Origin: Thalassotalea litorea
GTDB lineage: Bacteria; Pseudomonadota; Gammaproteobacteria; Enterobacterales; Alteromonadaceae
NCBI RefSeq assembly: GCF_005843925.1
Contig: NZ_VCBC01000005.1
Span: 62,001-126,000, forward strand
DNA: 64,000 nucleotides
Direction: 5' to 3'
The notes under the pieces were generated by a model. It saw nothing but the letters and a program-made list of their open reading frames with translations. It was not told the DNA's origin and did no database searches. Within the stretch, counting starts at the first letter, position 1; every line of letters begins with the position of its first letter. A program made the position numbers and the translations under genes. Positions 16,372 to 26,173 of this stretch are shown in pieces.

Positions 16372-17067
16372 CTACTCCGCCCAAAAAACGTCGATGGTTT
16401 TTGACGTGTGGTGTAAGAAAGCACGGATTGGCATTTCCATACTGTTTTCATTGGCTATCGCCTGGTCAAGCACTTGCATTTTACTTTCACCAACAAGGTG
16501 TAAATAAAGATGGGAAGCTTGTACCAATGCGTTGAAATTGAAACTAATTCTATCAAATGGCGCACTGCCCGGTACGACCTTTAGTAAACCAGGAGCAGCA
16601 CCTTGGTCGAGTCCTTCTCTGATTTCCTTACTGCAAGGGAACAATGAAGCGGTATGACCATCTTCACCCATGCCCAAAATCACAATATCTAAAGGTAAAA
16701 CATCGTTACCAGCAAGTTCATTTAACTTAACGACAGCACGCTCGTTCAGTTCACCGTCAAGTTTTAATGGGAACAATGTTGCCTTGGCTGCATTATTGGT
16801 CAATAAGTTTTCACTCAGAAGACGGGTATTGGAATTACTATCGTCAAAGTCAACCCAGCGTTCGTCCGCCAAAGTCACGGTAACCTTATCCCAGGCGATA
16901 TCCTGATTCGATAATGCGGCAAAAAAACCCTTTGGCGTGCTGCCGCCGGAAAATGCGATAGACGCTTTTCCGTTAGCATCAATAACGGTTTGTAATTGCG
17001 AAGCGACTTGTGTCGCAAACGCCTGATCAAGCTCAGCTCTGCTTTTAAAAATCTGTTTATGGTACAT
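16372..17067 (-). CDS. pgl: 6-phosphogluconolactonase
   Basis: 231 residues from the ATG that overlaps the zwf stop as TAATG. NagB/DevB-type lactonase hydrolysing 6-phosphoglucono-delta-lactone to 6-phosphogluconate. Seen: IAFSGGSTPKGFFAALS, VTLADERWVDFDDSNSN, ILGMGEDGHTASLFP (motif GMGEDGHTASLFPG) and RISFNFNALVQASHLYLHLVGESK. Second gene of the operon, between the enzyme that makes its substrate (Zwf) and the one that uses its product (Edd). Confidence 0.95.
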   Translation of the reverse strand: MYHKQIFKSRAELDQAFATQVASQLQTVIDANGKASIAFSGGSTPKGFFAALSNQDIAWDKVTVTLADERWVDFDDSNSNTRLLSENLLTNNAAKATLFPLKLDGELNERAVVKLNELAGNDVLPLDIVILGMGEDGHTASLFPCSKEIREGLDQGAAPGLLKVVPGSAPFDRISFNFNALVQASHLYLHLVGESKMQVLDQAIANENSMEMPIRAFLHHTSKTIDVFWAE

Positions 17068-18533
17068 TATTCGTCCCAATTACGGTCGTCACGCGCGATT
17101 AACGCAATAGATGCTACCGGTCCCCATGAACCTGCAGCATATGATTTTGGTAATTCATTGGTCGAGTTCCAGGCATCCATAATGCCGTCAACCCAATTCC
17201 AGGCTTGCTCCACTTCGTCACGGCGAATGAACAAGGATTGATTACCATCAATTGCGGTTAACAACAAACGCTCATACGCATCGATCACTCGTGTATTTTC
17301 AGTAATTTGCGAGAAACTTAAATCCAGTTTTGTTTCCTTTACTTCGATCTCGTTGGAAATACCCGGTATTTTATTCATCACAGTCAATTCCACACCCTCA
17401 TCCGGTTGCAGACGAATTGTCAGCTTATTCGCTGGTAATTGTGCATAACTATGGGAAAAAATATTGTGCGGTTGATGTTTGAAATAAATCACCACTTCGG
17501 AATGTTTACGCGGCATACGTTTACCGGTACGCAAGTAAAATGGTACCCCTGCCCAGCGCCAGTTATCGATTTCTGCTTTTATCGCAACGAAGGATTCGGT
17601 GGTGCTTTCTTTATTGGCCCCCTCTTCCTCGAGGTATCCGGGAACTTCCTGACCATTTAGGTAACCTTTCGCGTACTGACCTCGAACGGCTTTTTCGTGA
17701 ATATTTGTTTTGTTAATTGGCCGCAGCGCTTTTAACACCTTCAGTTTTTCATCACGGATACTTTCTGCGCTTAAATCCGTTGGTGGCTCCATCGCCAATA
17801 ACGATAAGATTTGCAACAAGTGATTTTGGACCATATCGCGCATCTGACCAGTCTCATCATAAAACCCCCAACGACCTTCGATACCGACACTTTCTGCGAC
17901 AGTAATTTGGACATGGTCAATACAATTGTGGTCCCAGTTGGTTGAAAATAATGAGTTGGCAAACCGAAGCGATAATAGGTTGAGGACAGTTTCTTTCCCA
18001 AGGTAATGGTCAATACGGTAAATCTGACTTTCGCTAAAGAAACGGTTCACCTGGTCGTTAATCACCTGTGAAGACGCCAAGTCGTGACCGATCGGTTTTT
18101 CCATAACAACGCGAGCATAATCATTTGCAAGTTGATGGGCGTTCAATCCTTCACAGATCATTCCGTATATTGCCGGAGGCGTAGCCAGATAATACAACGT
18201 AGTTGCTTCTTCTTTCAGCTCTGCTTTGAGTCTGGTATAACCAGACTGGTCGGAAAAGTCTAACTTAAGGTATGTAAAGCGAGCAGTGAAACGCTGAACA
18301 ACGTCTTCGGTAACTTCGCTGCCAATAAATGTGGCAAGATTGTCAGCAACAAACTTTTGAAACTCTTGATCACTATAATCATTACGCGCGACACCGATAA
18401 TTTTTAAATCGCCATGGAGAAGTTGCTCTGATTCTAGATGGTAAAGGGCCGCGAACAATTTACGGCGAGACAAATCGCCTGCCGCACCAAAGAGTACAAT
18501 TTGTTCCGCAGATTGCAGATTGTTTTGAGTCAT
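17067..18533 (-). CDS. zwf: Glucose-6-phosphate 1-dehydrogenase
   Basis: 488 residues, same size as E. coli Zwf (491). Oxidises glucose 6-phosphate to 6-phosphogluconolactone with NAD(P)+. Seen: nucleotide-binding LFGAAGDLSRRKLFAAL near the N-terminus, the active-site signature RIDHYLGKE with its lysine, NWRWAGVPFYLRTGKRMP, and a family C-terminus (ELPKSYAAGSWGP). First gene of the leftward operon and divergent from hexR; the 291-base gap holds HexR-like palindromes, so repression by HexR and release by KDPG is the expected control. Confidence 0.97.
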   Translation of the reverse strand: MTQNNLQSAEQIVLFGAAGDLSRRKLFAALYHLESEQLLHGDLKIIGVARNDYSDQEFQKFVADNLATFIGSEVTEDVVQRFTARFTYLKLDFSDQSGYTRLKAELKEEATTLYYLATPPAIYGMICEGLNAHQLANDYARVVMEKPIGHDLASSQVINDQVNRFFSESQIYRIDHYLGKETVLNLLSLRFANSLFSTNWDHNCIDHVQITVAESVGIEGRWGFYDETGQMRDMVQNHLLQILSLLAMEPPTDLSAESIRDEKLKVLKALRPINKTNIHEKAVRGQYAKGYLNGQEVPGYLEEEGANKESTTESFVAIKAEIDNWRWAGVPFYLRTGKRMPRKHSEVVIYFKHQPHNIFSHSYAQLPANKLTIRLQPDEGVELTVMNKIPGISNEIEVKETKLDLSFSQITENTRVIDAYERLLLTAIDGNQSLFIRRDEVEQAWNWVDGIMDAWNSTNELPKSYAAGSWGPVASIALIARDDRNWDE

Positions 18534-18616
18534 GTGGTACTACTCTCTTTAAACAATGAAAAAAAATTACATTTAGCCATAATTTAAACCTAAGCAGGCA
18601 TAAGGTAAAGTAATAT

Positions 18617-18631
18617 TGTAATAAAATTACA
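18617..18631. promoter_or_regulatory. HexR-like operator, zwf side
   Basis: Perfect palindrome TGTAATAAAATTACA apart from its centre, about 85 bases upstream of the zwf start. It matches the TGTAAT-N3-ATTACA type of HexR box known in gammaproteobacteria. Confidence 0.75.
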
Positions 18632-18779
18632 CGACGATAATCCCCTAATTCCGTTAAAAATTAGGTTTTATCCCTTTATAATGGTGGTTAGCTAAGCTTT
18701 TGATATTTATACACACCTGTAATGCAGTTTATAAAACGATCAGATTATGAAATAAATTTACATAAATACTGTTATATTC

Positions 18780-18796
18780 TGTTAAAATAATTTACA
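18780..18796. promoter_or_regulatory. Possible second HexR box, hexR side
   Basis: TGTTAAAATAATTTACA is an imperfect palindrome of the same type, 28 bases before the hexR ATG. It fits autoregulation, but more weakly than the 18617 site. Confidence 0.4.
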
Positions 18797-18824
18797 GTAA
18801 CAGCAATTCAACACGAGGCTTGTT

Positions 18825-19673
18825 ATGAATATATTAGAAAAAATCACTAACGAATTTGATTCTTTCAGTAAATCAGAACGAAAAGTTGCCGAAGTCATTT
18901 TAGCATCTCCTGCGACAGTCATTCACGCCAGTATCGCGTCGTTAGCCAAACAGGCAAATATTAGCGAACCAACGGTAAACCGTTTCTGTCGAAGGCTCGA
19001 CACCAAAGGTTACCCCGATTTCAAACTGCACTTAGCGCAGAGTCTTGCTAACGGTACACCATATGTGAATCGCCATGTTGATGAGAATGATTCTGCTGAT
19101 GAGTATACAACAAAGATCTTCGAATCGACATTAGCCAACCTTGAAATGGCTCGTAAAAGTTTAGACACCAGTTTGATCAATCGCGCCGTTGACGTATTAA
19201 CTCAAGGTCGAAAGATTTCCTTTTTTGGTCTTGGTGCATCCGCAATCGTTGCTCACGACGCCCAAAACAAGTTCTTTCGCTTTAATGTGCCGGTGGTTTA
19301 TTTCGATGACATACTGATGCAACGCATGAGCAGCATTAACAGCTCACAAGGTGATGTTGTTGTGGTTATCTCCCATACTGGCAGAACCAAACCATTGGTC
19401 GAGGTGGCGAGTATAGCGCGTGAAAATGATGCTACAGTTATTGGTATTACCGATGCTGGGTCGCCATTGGCGAAAGAATGCAATATCGTGCTATCCCCTA
19501 CCGTTGCCGAAGATACAGATTTATATATGCCGATGGCATCGCGGATCGCACAACTTGCACTGATTGATATTCTCGCGACAGGATTTACTCTGCGTCGTGG
19601 CTCAAAATTTCGAGATAATCTCAAGAAAGTGAAAGACAGTTTACGTAGTTCCCGTTTTGAACGGAAAGAGTAG
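18825..19673 (+). CDS. hexR: HexR, RpiR-family transcriptional regulator
   Basis: 282 residues. The N-terminal RpiR helix-turn-helix domain (about 1-77) has SKSERKVAEVILASP, LAKQANISEPTVNRFCRRL and GYPDFKLHLAQSL. The C-terminal SIS sugar-phosphate domain (about 125-265) has ISFFGLGASAIVAHDAQNKFFR and VVVVISHTGRTKPLVEVA. Family knowledge: HexR represses central carbon genes (zwf, edd, eda and others) and is released by KDPG. Position opposite zwf and just upstream of pyk is the conserved proteobacterial arrangement. GAGGC precedes the ATG. Confidence 0.95.
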   Translation: MNILEKITNEFDSFSKSERKVAEVILASPATVIHASIASLAKQANISEPTVNRFCRRLDTKGYPDFKLHLAQSLANGTPYVNRHVDENDSADEYTTKIFESTLANLEMARKSLDTSLINRAVDVLTQGRKISFFGLGASAIVAHDAQNKFFRFNVPVVYFDDILMQRMSSINSSQGDVVVVISHTGRTKPLVEVASIARENDATVIGITDAGSPLAKECNIVLSPTVAEDTDLYMPMASRIAQLALIDILATGFTLRRGSKFRDNLKKVKDSLRSSRFERKE

Positions 19674-19698
19674 TTAGTTAAAATAAGGTTTAGACTTC

Positions 19699-21135
19699 AT
19701 GCCCAGAAGAACCAAAATTGTTGCCACCCTTGGACCGGCAACTGATGATATCAATGTTTTACGCGAAGTGATCAAAGCCGGTGTTAATGTCGTTCGTTTG
19801 AACTTCTCACACGGCGCTCCTGAAGATCACATTAATCGAGCCAACATGGTTCGCTCTATCGCCAAAGAGCTTGGCTGTTATGTTGCCATTCTTGGCGATT
19901 TACAAGGCCCGAAAATCCGTATCTCGACGTTTAAAGATGGCCCGATCACCCTGGCAATTGGTGACAAGTTCATCCTCGATGCCAATATGGCGAAAGGCGA
20001 AGGTAATCAGCAAGCGGTTGGTATTGACTACAAGCAATTGCCGGAAGATTCAAAACCCGGTGACGTTTTGTTACTTGATGATGGTCGCGTGCAACTGAAA
20101 GTGGAAAAAAGTGAAGGTGGCAGAGTCCATACGGTAACCACCGTTGGCGGTCCATTATCCAATAATAAAGGCATCAACCGTCAAGGCGGTGGTTTGTCGG
20201 CTGCAGCACTAACTGAAAAAGACAAAGAAGACATCAAACTTGCCGCGAAGCTTGATGCTGACTTTCTTGCTGTTTCTTTCCCGCGCGATGCCGCAGATAT
20301 GCGTGAAGCACGTTTGTTAGCAAACGAAGCTAATTGTAATGCGAGATTGGTTTCAAAAATTGAGCGCGCAGAAGCGGTAAATGATAACGATGTACTTGAT
20401 GAAATTATTCTAGCCTCTGATGTTGTTATGGTTGCCCGTGGTGATTTGGGTGTTGAAATTGGTGATGCAGAGCTGGTTGGTAAACAAAAGCATATCATTG
20501 CCCGTTCACGCCAGTTAAACCGTATCGTGATCACCGCGACACAAATGATGGAAACCATGATTTCACAACCAATGCCAACTCGTGCGGAAGTGATGGATGT
20601 GGCAAACGCAGTACTTGATGGCACCGACGCGGTGATGTTGAGTGCGGAAACGGCGGCGGGTAAATATCCGGTAGAAACCGTCAAAGCAATGGTTGACGTT
20701 TGTATCGGCGCCGAAAAACAACGCTCGGTGAATATTTCTAAGCACCGTGTCGAATTGATGTTTGAGGAAGTCTCCGAAACTATCGCATTGTCAGCAATGT
20801 ATGCGGCTAACCACTTGAAAGGGGTAAAAGCGATTATCTCCTTAACCGAGTCTGGTCAAACAACGAAAATCATGTCTCGTATTACCTCTGGTTTACCGAT
20901 TTATTCGTTATCAAGACATGAAAAAACGTTAAATAAATCCGCAATCTTTAGAGGTGTGTATCCTGTATATTTTGATTCGACTCAAAGTAGCAATGACACC
21001 CTGTCAAAAGAAGTACTTGCTGAAGTCGAGAAACACTCAGAGCTTAAATCTGGCGATATCGTATTGTTTACCCACGGCGACATGATGGAAACCGTTGGTG
21101 CAACCAATACAATGAAAGTGCTAACCATCAAATAA
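19699..21135 (+). CDS. pykA: Pyruvate kinase
   Basis: 478 residues, PykA (type II) length. Converts phosphoenolpyruvate and ADP to pyruvate and ATP. Motifs: [13 protein letters not shown] at the start, [28 protein letters not shown], the lysine in [65 protein letters not shown]. It begins 25 bases after hexR, as in the enteric hexR(yebK)-pykA pair, so the two are probably co-transcribed. A terminator follows. Confidence 0.96.
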   Translation: MPRRTKIVATLGPATDDINVLREVIKAGVNVVRLNFSHGAPEDHINRANMVRSIAKELGCYVAILGDLQGPKIRISTFKDGPITLAIGDKFILDANMAKGEGNQQAVGIDYKQLPEDSKPGDVLLLDDGRVQLKVEKSEGGRVHTVTTVGGPLSNNKGINRQGGGLSAAALTEKDKEDIKLAAKLDADFLAVSFPRDAADMREARLLANEANCNARLVSKIERAEAVNDNDVLDEIILASDVVMVARGDLGVEIGDAELVGKQKHIIARSRQLNRIVITATQMMETMISQPMPTRAEVMDVANAVLDGTDAVMLSAETAAGKYPVETVKAMVDVCIGAEKQRSVNISKHRVELMFEEVSETIALSAMYAANHLKGVKAIISLTESGQTTKIMSRITSGLPIYSLSRHEKTLNKSAIFRGVYPVYFDSTQSSNDTLSKEVLAEVEKHSELKSGDIVLFTHGDMMETVGATNTMKVLTIK

Positions 21136-21155
21136 GCTAACAGTTTGTTATCGTT

Positions 21156-21183
21156 AAAAAGCCAGCGATTTGCTGGCTTTTTT
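21156..21183 (+). terminator. Rho-independent terminator after pykA
   Basis: AAAAAGCCAGC-GATTT-GCTGGCTTTTTT, a perfect stem with T run, between pykA and pfkA. pfkA therefore probably has its own promoter or depends on read-through. Confidence 0.87.
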
Positions 21184-21242
21184 GATCTTGGGTCTTTAAG
21201 CTAATGAAACAAAGATAAGCGTTTAGGTTTCGATTAGCGACG

Positions 21243-22256
21243 ATGACAGCAAGCCAAGCAAAGACAATTAAGAAAATAGCATTACTCACCAGTGGTGGCG
21301 ATGCACCAGGTATGAATGCCGCCATTCGCAGCACGACATTGTATGCCCTGCACCATGGCATTGAAGTGATTGGATTTCGTCATGGCTATAACGGATTAAT
21401 TAACAATGAGTTCATCCGATTGGACGAACCGTCCGTTAGGGAAATTGTTGGTCGCGGTGGCACCATTTTAAAAAGTGCCCGATGTGAAGAGTTCAAGACT
21501 TGTGAAGGTATGAAGCAAGCTGCGAAAAACTTATCCGCACAGAACATTGATGCGCTCATCGTGATTGGTGGCGATGGTTCGTTTGCAGGGTTGGTAAAAT
21601 TTAAACAGTTCTATTCTGGTCAAACGATCGGTATTCCAGGCACCATCGACAATGATATTGATGGCACCGATCACACCATAGGTTTTGCAACTGCAGTCGA
21701 TACTGCGGTGAATGCGATTGATAAAATCCGGGATACGGCAGATGCATTTGAACGGATTTTCGTCGTCGAAGTCATGGGCCGAAAAAGTGGCTTTTTGGCA
21801 TTAAATGTCGGTGTAGCTTGCGCAGCAGAACATATCATCACTTTTGAGAACTTTTCCAACCCGGGAATTGAACTCCAGCACATCGCAACTAAGGTTGAGC
21901 GCATCAAAAAACACCGGGGTAAATGCAGTCATTTGATTGTAAGCGCGGAAAACTTATATCCTGGCGGCGCAAATAAGTTGGCCAGCGATCTCGCAGACTA
22001 TGCTGCGATCGAATGCATCCCCTGTATCCTAGGTTATATTCAGCGCGGTGGTGATCCCGTTGCAAAAGATCGAATTCTCGCAACCCATATGGGTGCACAC
22101 GCGATACAGGAATTGTTGGCAGGGAACAGTGACATTATGATTGGTATTGAAGGGCAATTTTGTAAACCCATTGCATTGTCCGAAAGCGTAGAACACCACA
22201 AAGGCGTCAATCAAAACTTATTAGACATTCAGGAAAGTTTGCAAGATTTACGGTAA
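21243..22256 (+). CDS. pfkA: 6-phosphofructokinase
   Basis: 337 residues of the PfkA family: LLTSGGDAPGMNAAIR, GFRHGYNGLI, GRGGTILKSARC, VIGGDGSFAGL, GIPGTIDNDIDGTDHTIGF, VVEVMGRKSGFLAL and GYIQRGGDP. The GGDGS glycine and PGTIDND (rather than GGDD and PKTIDND) point to an ATP-dependent rather than a pyrophosphate-dependent enzyme. It gives the Embden-Meyerhof route beside a complete Entner-Doudoroff set, so both glycolytic branches are available. Moderately weak ribosome site. It ends just before the convergent LytTR regulator. Confidence 0.93.
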   Translation: MTASQAKTIKKIALLTSGGDAPGMNAAIRSTTLYALHHGIEVIGFRHGYNGLINNEFIRLDEPSVREIVGRGGTILKSARCEEFKTCEGMKQAAKNLSAQNIDALIVIGGDGSFAGLVKFKQFYSGQTIGIPGTIDNDIDGTDHTIGFATAVDTAVNAIDKIRDTADAFERIFVVEVMGRKSGFLALNVGVACAAEHIITFENFSNPGIELQHIATKVERIKKHRGKCSHLIVSAENLYPGGANKLASDLADYAAIECIPCILGYIQRGGDPVAKDRILATHMGAHAIQELLAGNSDIMIGIEGQFCKPIALSESVEHHKGVNQNLLDIQESLQDLR

Positions 22257-22265
22257 GCCAAATGC

Positions 22266-23087
22266 TTAACTTAAAATCGCTTTTTTGACTTTGTCTTTGT
22301 AACTACGGGAAACTTTGAGTTCTTTATTGTTAGTTAAAATCAGGTAATACTCGCCATTTACCTGATTACCGAACTTGTTAATATAACGTTTATTGGCCAT
22401 CGCCGAACGATGGGTTCGGATAAAAACCTTAGGATCCAGCAATTGCTCTAACTCTTTCATTGTCTTACGCAGGATATGGGTTTTTTCTATCGTATGAACA
22501 CACATGTAATCCCCCGCCGCATCAATCCAGATAATGTCTTTGGTTGGCACCAATGACGTTTCCCCAATGTCCTTAATCGCAAGCACGTCCGAGTAGGGGC
22601 TTGTCGAAACCGGTTTGTCTTCTTCGAGTTGCTCGATGATGGTACCGCTATCGCTGCCAGTAACTTGGCTTACCACGTCGATAAGACGCTGTTTATGGGT
22701 GTTGGCTTTTTTCTGGCCGATAAAGGCTTCGACACGTTCTATCGTTTGCGCTAAGCGCTTATGATCGACCGGTTTTAACAAATAGTCTAATGCGTGAATA
22801 TCAAATGCCTGCACCGCATAGTGATCAAATGCTGTAACAAACACCACGATTGGCATCGATACGTTATCGCTCAATAATTGACGAACAACATCAAAGCCGC
22901 CGACTTGCGGCATTTGAATATCCAAAAAGACGAGATCGGGAGATAAGGATTTGATTCGCTCGATGGCCTCATTACCACCGGAGCATTGGGCAATCACATC
23001 GACATTATCAAAACCCTGTAATCGCACCGCCAACCCTTTGCGTGCTAATGGTTCATCATCAACAATTATGGTCGCTAATTTGTTCAT
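22266..23087 (-). CDS. LytTR-family response regulator
   Basis: 273 residues. A receiver domain at about 5-120 has acidic VDDEP (9-13), phospho-acceptor D56 in LVFLDIQMP, and K103-type lysine in YLLKPVDH. A linker of ~40 residues precedes a C-terminal LytTR DNA-binding domain (about 170-270: IIWIDAAGDYMCVHT, LRKTMKELEQLL, FIRTHRSAMANKRYI, LKVSRSYKDKV). It is the partner of the overlapping sensor kinase upstream (four-base overlap). The group (LytR/AgrA, BtsR/YpdB-like) usually controls one or a few nearby genes, but none is obvious here. Confidence 0.92.
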   Translation of the reverse strand: MNKLATIIVDDEPLARKGLAVRLQGFDNVDVIAQCSGGNEAIERIKSLSPDLVFLDIQMPQVGGFDVVRQLLSDNVSMPIVVFVTAFDHYAVQAFDIHALDYLLKPVDHKRLAQTIERVEAFIGQKKANTHKQRLIDVVSQVTGSDSGTIIEQLEEDKPVSTSPYSDVLAIKDIGETSLVPTKDIIWIDAAGDYMCVHTIEKTHILRKTMKELEQLLDPKVFIRTHRSAMANKRYINKFGNQVNGEYYLILTNNKELKVSRSYKDKVKKAILS

Positions 23088-24151
23088 TCAACCTCAGTTT
23101 GAAAGGGAATTCTTATATTTATTTTTAAACCATTTGGGATGTTTTCGCTCACCACTAAAGAATACTCCTGAAACAGCGTTGCTAACCTTTCCCGGGTGTT
23201 CGCCAGACCGACACCATTTTCCCGATACAAATTGCCATCAACAATTTCAGCACCAGGGCCATTGTCATTAATTTCCAATTGCAAATCATTGGCGAAACGG
23301 CTGACCTTCACTTCAATAGTACCACCCTCTTCTCGCGCCGCAATCGCATACTTTATGGCATTTTCTGCCAGAGGTTGCAATATCATTGATGGTACCAAAG
23401 CATTCTGGCAATTATTCTGTATCTCAAATTTAATCTGTAACCTTTCTTCAAACCGAACCTTTTCAATATCCAGGTACAGCTGTAGAGCGGTTAACTCCTG
23501 GGTGACGGTGACGCGTTTCATCGGATCTTTATCCAATGAATATCGTAAAAACTCGCTCAACTTAGTGACCATGGCATTCGCAGTTTTATTTTCATTAATC
23601 AGAATTAATGTCGATATCGCGTTTAGCGTATTAAATAAAAAATGCGGGTTTAATTGATAGCGCAACATTTTTAACTGCGCCTGATTTGCCATGTTATTGG
23701 CCGTTAGTACTTTCTGACGTTCCTGCTGAAGCATTTGGTAGTATTTTATCCCAAAGTACAAACCGCTCCAGGCGAGCATGATGTAAAACGACCAAACACT
23801 AGACTTGGTGTAAAGTAGCCAGAAGTCTGGGCGGAACCCGTGTTTATATATTTCCCAATAGGTAATGTTATTGACGACCTGCCACACCACTCCCGCAACA
23901 TAGGATGAAACAATAACCACCAGCGCGATTTTCGCTGGTGATAGGTTCCAGGCTTTTTGATAGACATAGCGAAGCCCAAGCGATATTAGCGCACCGGCCC
24001 ATGCCCGAAACAAGATGATCCACACGAAAACATCGCGAAGATCATGTAATAGAGAGCCTAAATAATGCACCATGGCAAAACCAATCCAACCACCAAGATG
24101 CAATAGCCAGAAAAAACGGTTTCTATCTTCGATTAAATGTTGCCAGTTCAA
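23084..24151 (-). CDS. LytS-like membrane sensor histidine kinase
   Basis: 355 residues. The N-terminal half is four hydrophobic segments (about 15-35, 42-62, 74-96, 117-135), so the sensor is the membrane domain itself. Then comes a coiled-coil linker and the His_kinase domain with phospho-accepting H170 in YQLNPHFLFNTLNAIS. The HATPase domain follows with LAENAIKYAI, INDNGPGAEI and GVGLANTRERL. Overlaps the response regulator by four bases. Signal unknown. Confidence 0.92.
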   Translation of the reverse strand: MNWQHLIEDRNRFFWLLHLGGWIGFAMVHYLGSLLHDLRDVFVWIILFRAWAGALISLGLRYVYQKAWNLSPAKIALVVIVSSYVAGVVWQVVNNITYWEIYKHGFRPDFWLLYTKSSVWSFYIMLAWSGLYFGIKYYQMLQQERQKVLTANNMANQAQLKMLRYQLNPHFLFNTLNAISTLILINENKTANAMVTKLSEFLRYSLDKDPMKRVTVTQELTALQLYLDIEKVRFEERLQIKFEIQNNCQNALVPSMILQPLAENAIKYAIAAREEGGTIEVKVSRFANDLQLEINDNGPGAEIVDGNLYRENGVGLANTRERLATLFQEYSLVVSENIPNGLKINIRIPFQTEVE

Positions 24152-24311
24152 AGTGTTCCCAGTATTAAGCGATTTGATGGCAGTTATTGCCAGTCATACC
24201 CCAAAAGTATCTCTTATTGAGTGACAAAACACCCTGTAACTTATCTTGAGTTAAGGGATATTTGTCGCAAATTACCGAGGTTTGCAATGATAAGTGCCTA
24301 AAAGCGTGGAA

Positions 24312-24716
24312 TTAAATGTCTAACACGGGTGTTGGTTTGCGGTCGGCATCGAGTGCCACAAAACTAAACGTGCCGCTAATGGCGTGATGCTTATTGTCTT
24401 CGTACATATTTTCAAGGTAAATATCGACTTTAACTTTTAAACTGGTTTTGCCAACTTTTACCACTTCAGCAACCAGTTCACAAAAACTCCCGCTCGGGAT
24501 GGCTTCTTTAAAATCGATACGATCCGTAGAGATAGTAACTAGAGGTTTGCGACAAAACCGGGTTGCTGCAACAAATGCGATATCGTCCATCCAGGCCATT
24601 GCCTGACCTCCGAAAAGCGTATTGTGATGATTGGTATATCCAGGAAATACCGTTTTCGTCTGGAAGCTTTTTGATTGCGCCATACGTTGCGCAATCAATT
24701 GTTCACGAGCTGTCAA
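24312..24716 (-). CDS. Acyl-CoA thioesterase, YciA-like hotdog protein
   Basis: 134 residues, a single hotdog domain. Seen: the family core FPGYTNHHNTLFGGQAMAWMDDIAFVAA with N and the catalytic-type aspartate, TISTDRIDFKEAIPSGSFCELVAEV, and VGKTSLKVKVDIYLENMYED. It hydrolyses acyl-CoA to free CoA and fatty acid, probably with broad specificity; exact chain length cannot be inferred. Short downstream gene after a HIT protein, 27 bases apart and in the same direction. Confidence 0.85.
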   Translation of the reverse strand: MTAREQLIAQRMAQSKSFQTKTVFPGYTNHHNTLFGGQAMAWMDDIAFVAATRFCRKPLVTISTDRIDFKEAIPSGSFCELVAEVVKVGKTSLKVKVDIYLENMYEDNKHHAISGTFSFVALDADRKPTPVLDI

Positions 24717-24743
24717 TTTCTATCCTTAACCGGCAACGATTGT

Positions 24744-25094
24744 CTAAATGGCAAGCATTGGACCAAGCGGCTTACCACCAAGCAAATGCATATGTATATG
24801 GAATACTTCCTGTCCACCATGCTGATTACAGTTGAAAATTAACCGATACCCGTCTTCACTAATCCCCTCTTGTGCTGCCAATTTACTGGCAACGACAACC
24901 ATCCTCCCTAAGGTCACTTCATGCTCAGTTTCAACATCATTAATGGTTGGGATCAAGATATTAGGAACAATAAGAATATGAGTCGGCGCTCTTGGGGTAA
25001 TATCGCGAAATGCTGTTACACGATCATCTTGATATAGCAGTTCGGTTGGAATTTCCTGACGAATAATTTTCGAAAAAATGGTTTCTTCGCTCAT
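24744..25094 (-). CDS. hinT: HIT-family purine nucleoside phosphoramidase-like protein
   Basis: 116 residues from the ATG at 25094, chosen because AGGAG lies just before it and it gives the usual length; an 11-codon upstream extension is possible. HinT-type: [40 protein letters not shown], and the histidine triad [10 protein letters not shown] (H99, H101, H103). The triad hydrolyses nucleoside phosphoramidates and AMP-lysine-type conjugates. Cytosolic. Confidence 0.93.
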   Translation of the reverse strand: MSEETIFSKIIRQEIPTELLYQDDRVTAFRDITPRAPTHILIVPNILIPTINDVETEHEVTLGRMVVVASKLAAQEGISEDGYRLIFNCNQHGGQEVFHIHMHLLGGKPLGPMLAI

Positions 25095-25209
25095 AGCGAC
25101 TCCTGCGCGCGTGATAAAACAAAACACCGCCCCTAGTTCAATTTAAGGGTACGATGTTTGAAAAATAAGATTAAGCCAGTATAACTGGCCCTAAATTGAA
25201 CGCTAAATA

Positions 25210-25794
25210 TTAGTTTACCGATGGCGATTGAAACGAGGCAAGCATAGCATCGACCAACTCTTGGATCCTGGCTTGCTTTTCCTCAACTGGAATATTGTCT
25301 TTTACCGCTTCGGAAACCTGACTGCGCCAAATCGATTTTTTCAATTTAGGATCTATCATATCGATAATCAACGTACCTTCTACGTAATCCTGGACGTCCA
25401 CTTGATTAACGGGTGCACCGTAATTGTACCCGCCATAGTATGGGCCACAGCTCCAACAGCTATAAAAGGAGGTGTTATAGCTGCGAATGCGGGTTTTATC
25501 TTTAGTAACCACCTGATAACGCACCTGAATATCCGCTTGCTCGGTTGACTGTGCCGCAAGCCCTTTGTTTTCAAGGTTGATATTAATCGCGCGAATGATG
25601 CGGTCATTATCCAAATCACTTAAATGCATATTGAATGCTTGATTGTCTTCTTTTGTTGCCTGCATTGCATCAAGTACTGTAAAACTTTTAATTTGTGAGA
25701 AATTGTACTCTGGATTGTAATCAATTTCCGGCTTGTAGCTACTTGCGCAGGCACTCAGCAGAACTACCAGACTAACTACGAGTAATCGTTTCAT
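25210..25794 (-). CDS. DUF4136-type lipoprotein
   Basis: 194 residues with a lipoprotein signal (MKRLLVVSLVVLLSAC, C16). The body fits DUF4136: YNPEYNFSQIKSFTVLD, the DLDNDRIIRAININLENKGL segment, DIQVRYQVVTKDKT, an aromatic Y/G/C-rich middle (SCWSCGPYYGGYNYG) and YVEGTLIIDMIDPKLKKSIWRSQVSEAV. Predicted envelope protein of unknown function. Single gene, no operon partner. Confidence 0.82.
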   Translation of the reverse strand: MKRLLVVSLVVLLSACASSYKPEIDYNPEYNFSQIKSFTVLDAMQATKEDNQAFNMHLSDLDNDRIIRAININLENKGLAAQSTEQADIQVRYQVVTKDKTRIRSYNTSFYSCWSCGPYYGGYNYGAPVNQVDVQDYVEGTLIIDMIDPKLKKSIWRSQVSEAVKDNIPVEEKQARIQELVDAMLASFQSPSVN

Positions 25795-25975
25795 CGTTGC
25801 TCCTTCCTTAAAAAACGGCTCGGTAAAAAATTACCAAGGTAATGTATTAATAATATGTGGCAATTGCCCATATTGGAACTATTTACCCTAACTGGTTAAT
25901 AGATTAACAGAATCTTAGGAAATTAGACCGGAATAAACGACGCTTAATTCGCGTAAAATTTAGAGGAGATGAAAT

Positions 25976-26051
25976 TGGAGCGGCTAACGAGACTCGAACT
26001 CGTGACATTCACGTTGGCAACGTGATGCTCTACCAACTGAGCTACAGCCGC
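25976..26051 (-). tRNA. tRNA-Gly(GCC), copy 5 in transcript order
   Basis: 76 nt with encoded CCA; acceptor GCGGCTG with terminal TCCA, anticodon loop TTGCCAA. Identical to the other four copies in the cluster. Last gene of the leftward tRNA array. Confidence 0.97.
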
Positions 26052-26079
26052 AAAATAGGTAATTTGATTGAGATAGAAT

Positions 26080-26155
26080 TGGAGCGGCTAACGAGACTCG
26101 AACTCGTGACATTCACGTTGGCAACGTGATGCTCTACCAACTGAGCTACAGCCGC
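26080..26155 (-). tRNA. tRNA-Gly(GCC), copy 4
   Basis: 76 nt, same sequence as the other tRNA-Gly copies, CCA encoded. Part of the second Gly-Gly-Leu block of the cluster. Confidence 0.97.
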
Positions 26156-26173
26156 ATAAATCCTTCATTGAAA

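Noticed and set aside
21243..22256. Pyrophosphate-dependent phosphofructokinase
   Set aside because: The GGDGS and PGTIDND motifs are those of ATP-dependent enzymes; the PPi type usually has GGDD and PKTIDND.
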